From an uncultured Lachnospiraceae bacterium (GTDB lineage: Bacteria > Bacillota > Clostridia > Lachnospirales > Lachnospiraceae): DNA of 64,000 bases. The stretch's first letter is position 1. Every line of letters begins with the position of its first letter. The position numbers and the translations under genes are program-made. The notes beneath the pieces were generated by a model that saw only the letters and a list, made by a program, of their open reading frames with translations, ran no database searches and was not told where the DNA came from. Of the stretch, positions 20,501-26,597 are shown piece by piece. The stretch covers positions 20,987 to 84,986 of the forward strand of contig CAKRJP010000012.1 of the NCBI GenBank assembly GCA_934351835.1, written 5' to 3'.

Positions 20501-23386
20501 GGTTGCTTCCTCATCCTCTGCAAATCCGTCTCCACCTACAGTAACTTTGCTGTTTGTAAGAGCATTTCCATCGTATGGTTTGCTGTCATCGGCACTTGTA
20601 AGTGTCACGGTTCTCTTATTGATTGTAACTACAGCACTTGCTTTTAATTCTGTCTTCTTTCCGCCAACAGTAACTTCCTGTTTTACCAGCACTGTATATT
20701 TACCGGCATTCACAAAGCTTGGTTTTTCTGTTGTCCAGTTCACTCCATTATCTTTTGAATAGTAAACCGTTCCATACTTTACATTACTTGTGGCATCCTG
20801 AACATACTTGTCATCCAATGTGCCCTTGGTAAATCCAGTTTCATTTGTGATTGTATGTGGTCTGCCATCGTATGTGACATTTTCACCTTTTGCGTTGATA
20901 CCAACCCATAATGCATCTAAGGTATATGTATCATTCTTATAAATATAAGTTACTTTTTCTCCTGCACTTCTGACGGTTGCACCGCCTCCTCCACTATTGG
21001 AACGATCTTTATCAAACCATCCCACGAATGCGTATCCGTCTGCAACCGGCTCATCTGATGTTACAGTGAATTTATCTCCTTTTGCATATTTAACCTTTTC
21101 AACATATTTTTGAGCTCCACCCTGAGAAAGTCCGTTCGACTCTAAATAAGAAGATACATCAGCATTCCATTGTGCACCTTTTAATACAAGATTGTAGCCA
21201 ACCTTTCCTGGTTTTTCTTTCCATTTTGCTGTTAAAGTCACATTCTTTTCAGGCATCTCAAAGTGTTCATTCGCCTGATATGTCTTTGAATCATCTTCTG
21301 AATATGTCCATCCTTCAAAGGTATATCCTGGTTTTTCCGGTACACTGTTTGTAACATATACTGTATTCCCGACCTGATAATACTCTGTATTCTGCGCCTT
21401 ATCCCATGTACCACCATCCAGTTCATATGTCACATTATATCCGGCAACATATTTCGCATAGAAAGTTACGTTCTCTCTCATTGTGTATGGGAAAGTTATC
21501 GGAGAACCGCTTAAGCTTTCATTATCATACCAACCGGAAAATGTATATTTCACTCCATTTACAGTTTTTTCTGTTGGATAGTTTCCTTGTGGAGAAGTCT
21601 CTTCTCCTTCCCGGTAAGTATCTCCCTCTTTCCATACATATCCGACTGTATTTGCATCCTGCACTTTGTAAGTTGCTGTATAGAAATTTTTCACTTTGAT
21701 TTCTACGGTACAATCCACATGCTTATCAGGATTTGAAGAATTATTCTTTGAGATCTTATATGGATGAAGGATAATCGCTTCAACATCATCTTTTGTAATA
21801 GTCTGTCCCGGATACTTATTTGCTATTTCAGATTGATAATTATTAAAAATAGTATCCCAGTCATTGCTCTCTCTGGAAAGTTCAAAACCACCGGAAACTG
21901 CCGTTCCATTTTCTGACGGCCAGCTTATCACGCGGCTGTCTACATTATCAAAACTGTTTTTATTGTTCACCCAGGTTGCATTGGTTGTTGTGATTGTTCC
22001 GGTCCCCAGACTCGGTCCCCATGCTGTACTTGCATTAGAATCCGGATCTGATGTCGGACTGATCAGGTAATAAAACAATGCATTATCCGTAGACTTTGTT
22101 GCGGACTCAACCGTAATCTCTTTTGTCGCACTTACTGTTGTCTGACTTTCATCATAGCCGGTTGCTCTAACCGTAACCATTGCTTTTCCTGGTTTGTATG
22201 TTGTGACCTTACCGTTTGCATCTACGCTAAGCACACTTGTATCGGAAGACTCCCAAGTATATGTAGCTACTGCATCTGTTGGTTCAACAGATGCACTTAG
22301 CTGAAGATCTTCAAAGGCCTTTACTGTACTGTCTCCGGAAATTTTAACCTTTGTTAATCTCTCAAGTGTTCCTACATAAACCGTCCATGTTTCTGTTTTT
22401 TCTACCCAGTTACTTGACTCGCTATTCCGAGCCCAATATTTATATGTGATTGTAGCCACACCACTTGCAACACCTTTTACGGTTCCCTGATTTTTACTTC
22501 CCGTAACGGTTGCCACATTTGAATCACTGCTCGTCCAACTAATTGGATATTTACTTTCGGTTCCTGTTAAAGTAATCGTCTTACCAATCTCAACGTTCTC
22601 AATCTCATCCGTGCTTTGAGCAACTGCCATTGTGCTATTTTTTGCCCGCGCCTTTACCTTCGCCGAGTCTCCCTCGTCATCAGCATCATCAGATTTCTTG
22701 TCATCACTCTTCTTCTGATCTTTCTTAGAAGATGTACTGGTTTCTTCCTTATTATAAGTGATGTTAAAAGTTCTCTCAGATGTGATGTTCGTCACTTCGT
22801 ATGTATAGACACTTCCATTCACAGCTTTTGGCTGGATCTCTGTGCCATTCTGATCTGCTACTTTGGCAACTTTGTAGGAGTCTTTTACTGTAATTTCAAA
22901 GTTAAATGTCTCCCCTTCTTTTACAGTCTTTACATACTGGTTATTTCCATCGTATGTAACTTCTGATTTATTGCCATCTGTACCCCAGGCTGTAATCTGT
23001 CCACCATCTGTCTCTGGTTTCTGGATCTTAACATCCACAGTCTTCTCCTGAGTCGTTTCTGGCTGTTCCTCGGCTGCTCCTGTCTGATCTGCTGCCTGCT
23101 GTGTATTATCAGCAGTGACTTTCTGCTGTACATCGGCAGTCTGCCCTGCGTCAGTCGATGGTACTTCCTGTACCTGTACTGCCTGATCCCCCTGGCTCTG
23201 GTCCTGCTGATCTGCAGTATCTACCGTAGTTTCCTGTGTCTGAGTTTCTTCCTCAACACCGGCTGTCTGCTGACTGTTCTCGCTTTCACTCGCGCTCATC
23301 TGCGTACCAAGCTGATATAAAGCATTGGAACTAACAAGTGCTACTGCAAGAATCAGAGCAAGCCAACGTCTCCCATTCTTCTTCAT
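11576..23386 (-). CDS. Giant multidomain surface protein (3936 aa) with MBG/YDG and DUF11-type repeats
   Basis: ATG at 23386 follows AAGGAGG by 10 bases; a TTG six bases earlier is less likely. Order: signal peptide (1-30), Glu/Gln/Thr-rich linker, Big_2-like Ig domains (about 260-430), InlB/Listeria-Bacteroides repeats (about 560-735, FSGWYDN, FEGWTYS, FVGWFDK), six paired YDG+MBG units (about 920-1970), longer YDG/MBG repeats including two 339-residue tandem copies (about 2237-2915), five DUF11-type domains (about 3075-3650, 'xLTxxKTxxxxxxxxGExIxYxIxVxNxG'), a MucBP-like segment, then a C-terminal membrane helix after DDHDCC and a charged tail of about 35 residues. No LPXTG: it is probably anchored by the helix. 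Such proteins are adhesins or stalks; the binding target is unknown. First gene of a three-gene operon with two mini-membrane proteins. Confidence 0.88.
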   Translation of the reverse strand: MKKNGRRWLALILAVALVSSNALYQLGTQMSASESENSQQTAGVEEETQTQETTVDTADQQDQSQGDQAVQVQEVPSTDAGQTADVQQKVTADNTQQAADQTGAAEEQPETTQEKTVDVKIQKPETDGGQITAWGTDGNKSEVTYDGNNQYVKTVKEGETFNFEITVKDSYKVAKVADQNGTEIQPKAVNGSVYTYEVTNITSERTFNITYNKEETSTSSKKDQKKSDDKKSDDADDEGDSAKVKARAKNSTMAVAQSTDEIENVEIGKTITLTGTESKYPISWTSSDSNVATVTGSKNQGTVKGVASGVATITYKYWARNSESSNWVEKTETWTVYVGTLERLTKVKISGDSTVKAFEDLQLSASVEPTDAVATYTWESSDTSVLSVDANGKVTTYKPGKAMVTVRATGYDESQTTVSATKEITVESATKSTDNALFYYLISPTSDPDSNASTAWGPSLGTGTITTTNATWVNNKNSFDNVDSRVISWPSENGTAVSGGFELSRESNDWDTIFNNYQSEIANKYPGQTITKDDVEAIILHPYKISKNNSSNPDKHVDCTVEIKVKNFYTATYKVQDANTVGYVWKEGDTYREGEETSPQGNYPTEKTVNGVKYTFSGWYDNESLSGSPITFPYTMRENVTFYAKYVAGYNVTYELDGGTWDKAQNTEYYQVGNTVYVTNSVPEKPGYTFEGWTYSEDDSKTYQANEHFEMPEKNVTLTAKWKEKPGKVGYNLVLKGAQWNADVSSYLESNGLSQGGAQKYVEKVKYAKGDKFTVTSDEPVADGYAFVGWFDKDRSNSGGGGATVRSAGEKVTYIYKNDTYTLDALWVGINAKGENVTYDGRPHTITNETGFTKGTLDDKYVQDATSNVKYGTVYYSKDNGVNWTTEKPSFVNAGKYTVLVKQEVTVGGKKTELKASAVVTINKRTVTLTSADDSKPYDGNALTNSKVTVGGDGFAEDEEATYAVTGSQTDVGTSKNTFSYTLKKGVNPDNYTITKKEGTLEVTPVTKEVVVTITGHTGGGKYNGSEQTVRGYDVSINNTLYKNTDFAFSGTAEVKGTNAGNYPMGLKASDFANANTNFTNVKFVVIDGQLDIAKRDVTLTSASDEKVYDGNALTNENVTVSGDEFAKGEGATYHVTGSQTDEGTSDNTFTYELNEGTNKDNYNITQVPGKLTVKADESEVVVTITGNKKSEKYSGEEQTVTDYTVSIDSKTYSEKDFSFKGTAKAKGTDVGTYPMGLKASDFVNNNKNFKKVTFVVTDGTLEITKRDVTLTSGSASRHYTGSALTNENVTVSGDGFVKGEGATYDVTGTITNVGKVNNEFTYKLKDGTNEKNYNITTVPGELEVTPVTDEVVVTIQGNTDSKPYNGTEQNVTDYKVVSISNALYTSENVGLKDGVLAKAKGTNVGTYPMGLTAASFANNSKNFANVRFVVTDGSLEITKRNVTLTSADDSKPYDGNALTNKNVTVGGDGFVNGQGASYNVTGTITNVGTTENTFSYTLNEGTDAGNYNITTANGTLEVIPVTAKVTVTIKGKTDSQKYTGKEQSVTGYDVKEISNSLYTANDFTFSGKAEAKGTDAGTYPMNLKASDFANVSKNFTNVEFKVEDGSLTITKRDVTLTSANDSKPYDGKALTNNGVTVSGDGFVEGEGASYDVTGSQTTVGTSDNKFTYTLNEGTSENNYNITKAEGKLTVTADDKEVVVTITGNNKTVKYNGTEQTVTDYTVTSSNPLYTANDFTFSGKAEAKGTDAGTYKMKLKASDFKNTSNQFSKVKFVVVDGTLTIEKRNVTLTSGTSSRPYTGEALTNDTITVGGDGFVKDEGASCNVTGTITNVGKKDNTFTYTLDEGTNKDNYEITTEEGTLEVTPVTSEVVVKITGNHTEDKYDGTEKKASGYVVTNISNPLYQDSDFTFEGTALAKRTNAGETEMGLDAKNFKNENANFTNVKFEVTDGYVKVEKRTVTMTSATDSRAYNGKALTNKNVTESGDGFAKGEGATYDVTGSQKVVGSSDNTFTYELKSNTNPDNYTIITKEGTLTITNREAKYEITVEANSDKVPYDGKDHSAAGLKTTTFTVDGETYTVEGLTTEDPTKKDAGTYTNNITGTPVVKDAAGNDVSSEFTVNTENGELVIEKAKVTLKSADLDRVYNGTALVNGTTPLATESGFAEGESAGYTFTGSQTEVGESDNAFTVNWDGNAKESNYDVTIEFGTLKVTEQAIVPGPDPENPDPSYKGIQINDPSDVPYNGQVQKWTPIVTDASDKVLTEGTDYTVSYDKDDFTNVTGVIKVTITGKGNYTGSVTKNYQILPREYTVETDGDSKTYNGEPLTAAGYKVENVLEKDGYSFKTTGSQTEVGESDNTYEMTWNDKASENNYKLKSEALGKLVVTETTDSIVAVVTGGTHTYDGNPHGATVTVTGLPKGYSVKTAKSNTSLTDVSKATAKVDELVIVNANGEDVTAKLNIDKSSTAEVEVTPATLTITTPDASRVYDGNALTKAGTISGFVNNETATFVTTGSQTEVGESDNTYTLTWDGTAKESNYTISKSVGTLKVTAQSIVPGTDPENPDKPDPSYKGITINDPSDVPYDGEAHKWTPVVKDKDGKTLTEGTDYEVSYSKTDYTNVTGAIEVTITGKGNYTGSATKSYQILPREYTVTTDGDSKTYDGEPLTAVGYKVENVLKKDGYSFRTTGSQTEVGESDNTYEMTWNDKASENNYKLKSETLGKLVVTETTDSIVAVVTGGTHTYDGNPHGATVTVKGLPKGYSVKTAKSNTSLTDVSKETAKVDELVIVNASGKDVTDKLKIDKSSTAEVEVTPAALTITTPKANKVYDGNALTAAGTISGFVNNETATFETTGSQTEVGESDNTYTLTWDGTAKESNYTISKSVGTLKVTAQSIVPKPDPENPDKPDPNYKGITINDPSDVPYDGKEHKWTPVVKDKDGNKLEEGKDYEVSYNDKDDFTNVTGEITVTITGKGNYSGTVDKVYQITPKTVTITTDSATRVFNNKALTASGRVDGIVAGETYGFEVTGSQTYVGTSVNNYEMTWAAEGENEYTAKKSNYNVTVNTGLLTVTDGTPENPVTPSLVVNKTHDTDKTYKVGDVIEFTITVKNIYDEAKTITLEEQDGVTLDETTFANVKPGKEITAKATYIVTEADIVNGTFTNNVKATFSGVDKEYKGTDTVDKFDKSNPHMTITKTTKGVTEDHIYKLGETIKYEIKVTNDGNLTLTNVKIEDALTGNAGDNAWTIKTLTPGDTKTFEARYTVTEADVLEEKVVNNVTGKAENPDPKKPETPVIPGEKEDPVDTPNPNLTVIKTADKTGEVKLGEKIKYTITVTNNGNVTISGVKLNDPLTKAEWTLDDIKPGKTVTKETTYTVTEKDIIAGKIRNLATAEGKDPTGKDVKGEGEKTVTTDESNPQITVTKKTTSKPANGKSYALGEKITYEITAKNTGNLTLTDVTVSDKLTGNTGDKAFKIEGKFKPNDEVTFKASYTVKESDLGKTVVNVATATGTTPDPDKPTPDVKPGKTEDPTDQKNPELSITKKVVGEKAEYQIGDTVTYEITVENTGNTTQNNVLVEDQMKAAGAATITKVEDAKGTINGANVTLDTLAPGKTATITAEYTVVKEDRGNTITNAAVAKGEGEIPETPEVPVDVEEVYDIHVEHVFADGEEGDVALPEDYDIENLKPGTSKILEAEAVEGYVAYPSTKTVTIENEDATVTFIYYKDTIGTDPTNPDQPDNIPDRYQVVVRFEAVNGTVTHDHAVVTLFDENNEPAVNGVGHLSFFQIAGARANAGYDQSSLNWSPQRPTTGYDITGEMTFTARFTAIPVIPQNNPQTPSNPGVINQVVDTVTNVPQATANAVRNFAADVQEVFDSDDGDVPLENQKLDDHDCCILHFLIMLITAILYGFFTHNMKKRQKKNFELREELDTELAKRGLPTSREQEAN
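14641..16674 (-). repeat. Two 1017-bp tandem repeats inside the giant surface gene
   Basis: The landmark CATCGGAAGG (or its close variant) recurs at 14641, 15658 and 16675, an exact spacing of 1017 bp, which is 339 codons. Over long stretches the two full units are near-identical at the base level, so they look recently duplicated. Each unit encodes two YDG-type domains, an MBG-type domain and a Pro-rich PDPENPDKPDP spacer. Confidence 0.9.
17480..20620 (-). repeat. Six tandem ~516-bp YDG+MBG units
   Basis: The landmark CATCGTATGG occurs at 18505, 19021 and 20569, i.e. multiples of 516 bp (172 codons), with diverged copies between them spaced about 513-519 bp. Each unit encodes a YDG-type domain (V-TLTS---S-PYDG-ALTN) and an MBG-type domain (T-Y-MGL-ASDF). 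Alternating pairs of units are more alike than neighbours in places. Confidence 0.85.
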
Positions 23387-23455
23387 ATACAATGTACCTC
23401 CTTAATTTTAGCTATATATAAAGTTTTGCTTATTGTTTCTCCTATATATTAAGAC

Positions 23456-23478
23456 GGTCCATTTCGACAAAATGGTCC
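23456..23478. promoter_or_regulatory. Near-palindrome with Spo0A-box match between divergent operons
   Basis: Arms GGTCCATTT (23456-23464) and AAATGGTCC (23470-23478) form an inverted repeat with one mismatch. Its centre is TTCGACA (23463-23469), identical to the Bacillus Spo0A-box consensus TGTCGAA read on the other strand. It lies 70 bases upstream of the giant surface gene and about 40 bases upstream of the probable -10 of the pilus-like operon. Binding by Spo0A is inference from the 7-base match. Confidence 0.45.
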
Positions 23479-23495
23479 ACTTTTTTTATATTTTT

Positions 23496-23524
23496 TTTCG
23501 AATCTTCTCATTTTATGCTATACT
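23496..23524 (+). promoter_or_regulatory. Probable promoter of the sigma/pilus operon (extended -10)
   Basis: TATACT at 23519-23524 is preceded by TGC, giving an extended -10 element. The -35 at the 17-bp distance is TTTCGA, a weak match, as is usual for extended -10 promoters. It lies 67 bases upstream of the first gene of the operon, with only T-rich sequence between it and the palindrome. Confidence 0.5.
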
Positions 23525-23591
23525 AAGAATACTTGGAGATTCAGGCAGACGTGAAATATATATAGAAGATTTTATCAAGAGGTGATTTATC

Positions 23592-24293
23592 ATGAAGAAA
23601 TTCAACACTTTTAAGCTTGTACAATTGACAATCTTAATTATTCTGACACTATTTAGTTTCTATTTGCTGATGCAGCCGGATATAAAGCAATACATCTTTT
23701 CTTCCACTCCTGCCACCATACTTTTTATTATGGTATGGATTGTGCTGTTAGTGAATTTTATTTTCCTTTTAATTGATTTTAATCTTATTTCATCAATAAA
23801 GCTTAATTACCATAACCTGTACGATGTTGCATATGCGGACCAGTTATCCGGAATTCCGAATCGTTTCAGTTGCGACACTATTATCGAGAAATATTACGAC
23901 AACTTGTTACCAGAAGACATTGGTTGCGTCATGATCGATCTGACCAACCTTCCCGAAGTCAATTCACTTTATAACCATACTGTAGGTAACAAGTTGTTGA
24001 AAGACTTTTCAAGTATTCTCTCAACAGCTGCAGTTTCTTTGTGTTTTGTCGGAAGAAATGGCGGTAATAAGTTCCTTGCCATTTTTGAAAACTGTACCGG
24101 CGAAAAGATCCAGACATTCCTTGACCGGATTGAAGACCGCGTGTCCCAACACAACCAGGCACCGGATTCTATTTCTATAGAATACCAGATCGGAACCGCT
24201 TTAAACAGCGAAGAACATCTTGATCAGATTACCCGATTAATTTCTCTGGCAAATAATCGTATTGCCGAAACAACGGATTCGGAAAGGGGTTAA
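23592..24293 (+). CDS. Membrane protein with degenerate GGDEF domain
   Basis: 233 residues. Two membrane helices (about 10-29 and 40-64), then a GGDEF-like domain. DQLSGIPNR (83-91) matches the usual DxLTGLxNR, and the metal-binding Asp116 is present. The signature loop at 157-161 reads GGNKF instead of GGDEF, losing the acidic catalytic residue, so diguanylate cyclase activity is unlikely. Degenerate GGDEF domains often act as GTP/c-di-GMP sensors or protein-interaction modules. GAGGTGATTTATC precedes the ATG. It is the first gene of the operon and lies 4 bases before the sigma factor, so it may feed a signal into that regulator (inference). Confidence 0.8.
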   Translation: MKKFNTFKLVQLTILIILTLFSFYLLMQPDIKQYIFSSTPATILFIMVWIVLLVNFIFLLIDFNLISSIKLNYHNLYDVAYADQLSGIPNRFSCDTIIEKYYDNLLPEDIGCVMIDLTNLPEVNSLYNHTVGNKLLKDFSSILSTAAVSLCFVGRNGGNKFLAIFENCTGEKIQTFLDRIEDRVSQHNQAPDSISIEYQIGTALNSEEHLDQITRLISLANNRIAETTDSERG

Positions 24294-24297
24294 TTGT

Positions 24298-24888
24298 ATG
24301 GAACTGGATTATGACTATCTGGCTAAACTGGTGCGAAAAACCCAGGCTGGGGACAGTGATGCTTTTGCCGAATTATATACTGCTACCTACCAGTCGCAGT
24401 ACCGTTTTGCTTATCAATATGTAAAAGATCCTTACCTTGCACAAGATATTCTGCAAGAGGTGTATATTCTCGTTCTGAGGAATATACACACACTGAAGAA
24501 TCCAAGACTTTTTGTCTCCTGGCTTCATCAGATTAATTTCCGCATCTGTTTTGACACCAGTCAAAAGAAACACCGACATGAGGAGGAACTACTGAACGCC
24601 ACATCAAACCAGCAGTTTGCAGAAAATGTAATTTTCGGAAGTTCTACGGACCCTGAAAAACGTATCTTGAAAAAGGATACTCAGGAACAGGTCAAAAATG
24701 TCATTCTCTCGCTCCCGGCCCATTTTGCACAGCCAATCATCATGCGTTATTACAACAACATGAGTCTTGATGATATTGCAGATGCTATGGATTGTAGCAG
24801 GAGCACCGTTAAACGAAGACTTCAAAAAGCCCGGAAACTTTTAGAACAAAAACTTGGAGCTGAAAAAGGAGGGATTCATTTTGACTAA
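24298..24888 (+). CDS. ECF-type RNA polymerase sigma factor
   Basis: 196 residues from ATG 24298 (GGAAAGGGG upstream). Region 2 is recognisable at about 18-85 (DAFAELYTATYQ... AQDILQEVYI), and region 4 at about 140-185 (LPAHFAQPIIMRYYNNMSLDDIADAM, then CSRSTVKRRLQKARKLL, the helix-turn-helix that reads -35). Regions 1 and 3 are absent, as in extracytoplasmic-function sigmas. The next gene, overlapping by 8 bases, encodes a single-pass membrane protein, the classic sigma/anti-sigma arrangement. The likely regulon includes its own operon of pilus-like genes, but no second copy of a characteristic promoter was identified to prove it. Confidence 0.92.
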   Translation: MELDYDYLAKLVRKTQAGDSDAFAELYTATYQSQYRFAYQYVKDPYLAQDILQEVYILVLRNIHTLKNPRLFVSWLHQINFRICFDTSQKKHRHEEELLNATSNQQFAENVIFGSSTDPEKRILKKDTQEQVKNVILSLPAHFAQPIIMRYYNNMSLDDIADAMDCSRSTVKRRLQKARKLLEQKLGAEKGGIHFD

Positions 24889-25615
24889 ACATACTACAAC
24901 TGACCAAAATCCTAACCATTTATCCTTAAATGATACAGAGATTCCTACCTTAGATGCGCAGACAGCCAATCAGCTTCTGAACAATGTCTTTACAGCCTGT
25001 GATATAACGCCTAGTGTCATCCCGGTAGAGACGTTGGAAGCCTGGGGGAATTATAAGAAACCGTCCTTTAACCTCGGACGTCTTATTGCTTATATATTTA
25101 CAATACTACTGGTACTTCTTCCGCTGATGTTTTTCAAACCAACGATCATCGCGGAACGTATAAATGTAAATTCTACATCGGATGCAGTTTATGATATTCA
25201 TCTCAAAACCATGCTCCCTGTCAGTAGTGTGACCGCCGAACTTAACGGGGCTCCGATTGCGTTATCCAAAGCAAATTCCCGTAAATATATTGCCAAAATA
25301 ACGGAAAATGGTTCTATGACTATTAACGTCACATCATTTAACGGGCAAACTGCTACCCGCACATACAAAGTAACTCACCTGGATACTGAGAAACCGGAAC
25401 TGATCAAATCTTATTCACAGGATGGGCTTGTCTATCTGGAACTTTTAGACGCATATTCAGGAATCAACTATGACAACATCTCGGGACTGACGCCGGAATC
25501 TTACGACACATCCACAGGAACAATTGTTTTTAAGATCCCGGATGCGCCGGCAACTGTCACAATCCCGGACAATGCAGGAAATGAATTAACTTTACTTCTT
25601 TCTCCTGTAAATTAA
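24881..25615 (+). CDS. Putative membrane anti-sigma factor
   Basis: 244 residues from TTG at 24881, chosen because AAAGGAGGG lies 7 bases upstream; the gene overlaps the sigma factor stop. An N-terminal cytoplasmic part of about 65 residues is followed by one membrane helix (about 68-88, AYIFTILLVLLPLMFF). The outer domain is beta-rich and Ig-like (VSSVTAELNGAPI..., TVTIPDNAGNE). No zinc-binding anti-sigma motif (HxxxCxxC) is visible. The role is inferred from position and topology, not sequence family. The outer domain could sense a surface or envelope state. Confidence 0.6.
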   Translation: MTKHTTTDQNPNHLSLNDTEIPTLDAQTANQLLNNVFTACDITPSVIPVETLEAWGNYKKPSFNLGRLIAYIFTILLVLLPLMFFKPTIIAERINVNSTSDAVYDIHLKTMLPVSSVTAELNGAPIALSKANSRKYIAKITENGSMTINVTSFNGQTATRTYKVTHLDTEKPELIKSYSQDGLVYLELLDAYSGINYDNISGLTPESYDTSTGTIVFKIPDAPATVTIPDNAGNELTLLLSPVN

Positions 25616-25640
25616 ATAAATTTTTAAGGAGGATACCGTC

Positions 25641-26567
25641 ATGAAGAGGAAGACAACATTTGCCTGTATTATCATCATGCTGACGTGTGTCCTCCTTTCT
25701 GCATGTAGTTCGAATTCTTCGTCCTCACAGTCAGATCATTCGGGTGATCCCAGAGACTCTACCCCGAAAGTTCTGACTCCGACCGCCGATGGTACAACCG
25801 TTTATCAGAATGATGTTGCCTCCATCGATGCATCCCACCCGGATCAGGGTTATGTAATGGTTAGCTACAGTGGTCCCTGTGAAAAAGTCAAACTGCAGAT
25901 TACCGGTCCGGATCAGAACCATTATACCTACCTGATCTCTGACCGCGGAAATTATAATGCTTTTCCGCTAACCGCCGGGGACGGAAGTTACTCGGTCCAG
26001 GTTCTGGAAAATGTCGGGGGCGATTCCTATGTGGTTTCTCTTGAACAAACGATTGATGTACAGTTGGAAAATGAATTTCTTCCATTCTTATATCCAAATC
26101 AGTATGTTTATTTCACTTCTGATTCCGCTACCGTAGCAAAGGGCAGCGAACTTGCGAAAGATACCTGGACGGATCTGGAGGTTGTACAGAATATTTATAA
26201 TTATGTCACGGAAAACATTACTTATGATACTGAAAAGGCAGAGAATGTTTCCTACGGTTATGTCCCTAATGTGGACGAAACATTATCTTCCGGAACAGGG
26301 ATCTGTTTTGACTATGCGGCAATCATGACCGCTATGCTGCGATCTCAGAATATCCCTACCAAACTGGAAGTCGGCTATTCCGGAGATGCCTATCACGCCT
26401 GGATCAGCACTTACATAGATGACAAGGGCTGGGTCGACAACATTATTGAATTCGATGGTGATTCATGGCAGATCATGGATCCGACGCTGGCCGCCAGCAA
26501 TGATAAGAAAGCTGTGAAAAAGTATGTCGGCGACGGAAGTAACTATGTTGTAAAATATTCTTATTAA
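25641..26567 (+). CDS. Transglutaminase-like lipoprotein
   Basis: 308 residues. Lipobox LLSAC puts the lipidated cysteine at residue 22, so it is anchored to the outside of the membrane. After a beta-rich segment, the transglutaminase-like core begins near 180: catalytic Cys222 (GTGICFDYA), His252 (AYHAWI) and Asp280 (QIMDPT) are all in place. Such domains act as cysteine proteases or acyl-transferases; isopeptide cross-linking or pilin processing at the surface is possible here, but the substrate is unknown. AAGGAGG precedes the start. It sits inside the pilus-like operon, 26 bases after the putative anti-sigma gene. Confidence 0.88.
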   Translation: MKRKTTFACIIIMLTCVLLSACSSNSSSSQSDHSGDPRDSTPKVLTPTADGTTVYQNDVASIDASHPDQGYVMVSYSGPCEKVKLQITGPDQNHYTYLISDRGNYNAFPLTAGDGSYSVQVLENVGGDSYVVSLEQTIDVQLENEFLPFLYPNQYVYFTSDSATVAKGSELAKDTWTDLEVVQNIYNYVTENITYDTEKAENVSYGYVPNVDETLSSGTGICFDYAAIMTAMLRSQNIPTKLEVGYSGDAYHAWISTYIDDKGWVDNIIEFDGDSWQIMDPTLAASNDKKAVKKYVGDGSNYVVKYSY

Positions 26568-26597
26568 ATAGCACTTGAGTTTTTGAAAGGAGCAATT

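Noticed and set aside
17480..20620. Regular repeats that could suggest a CRISPR array
   Set aside because: The units are about 516 bp and lie inside one open reading frame. There are no short identical repeats with unique spacers and no cas genes.
12019..22966. Many long open frames on the plus strand inside the giant surface gene
   Set aside because: They are opposite-strand shadows of a highly repetitive, low-complexity coding region. They recur with the repeat period and have no ribosome sites or recognisable domains.
23387..23591. c-di-GMP riboswitch before the giant gene or the pilus operon
   Set aside because: I looked for GEMM-type conserved sequence because of the nearby GGDEF gene, and found none.
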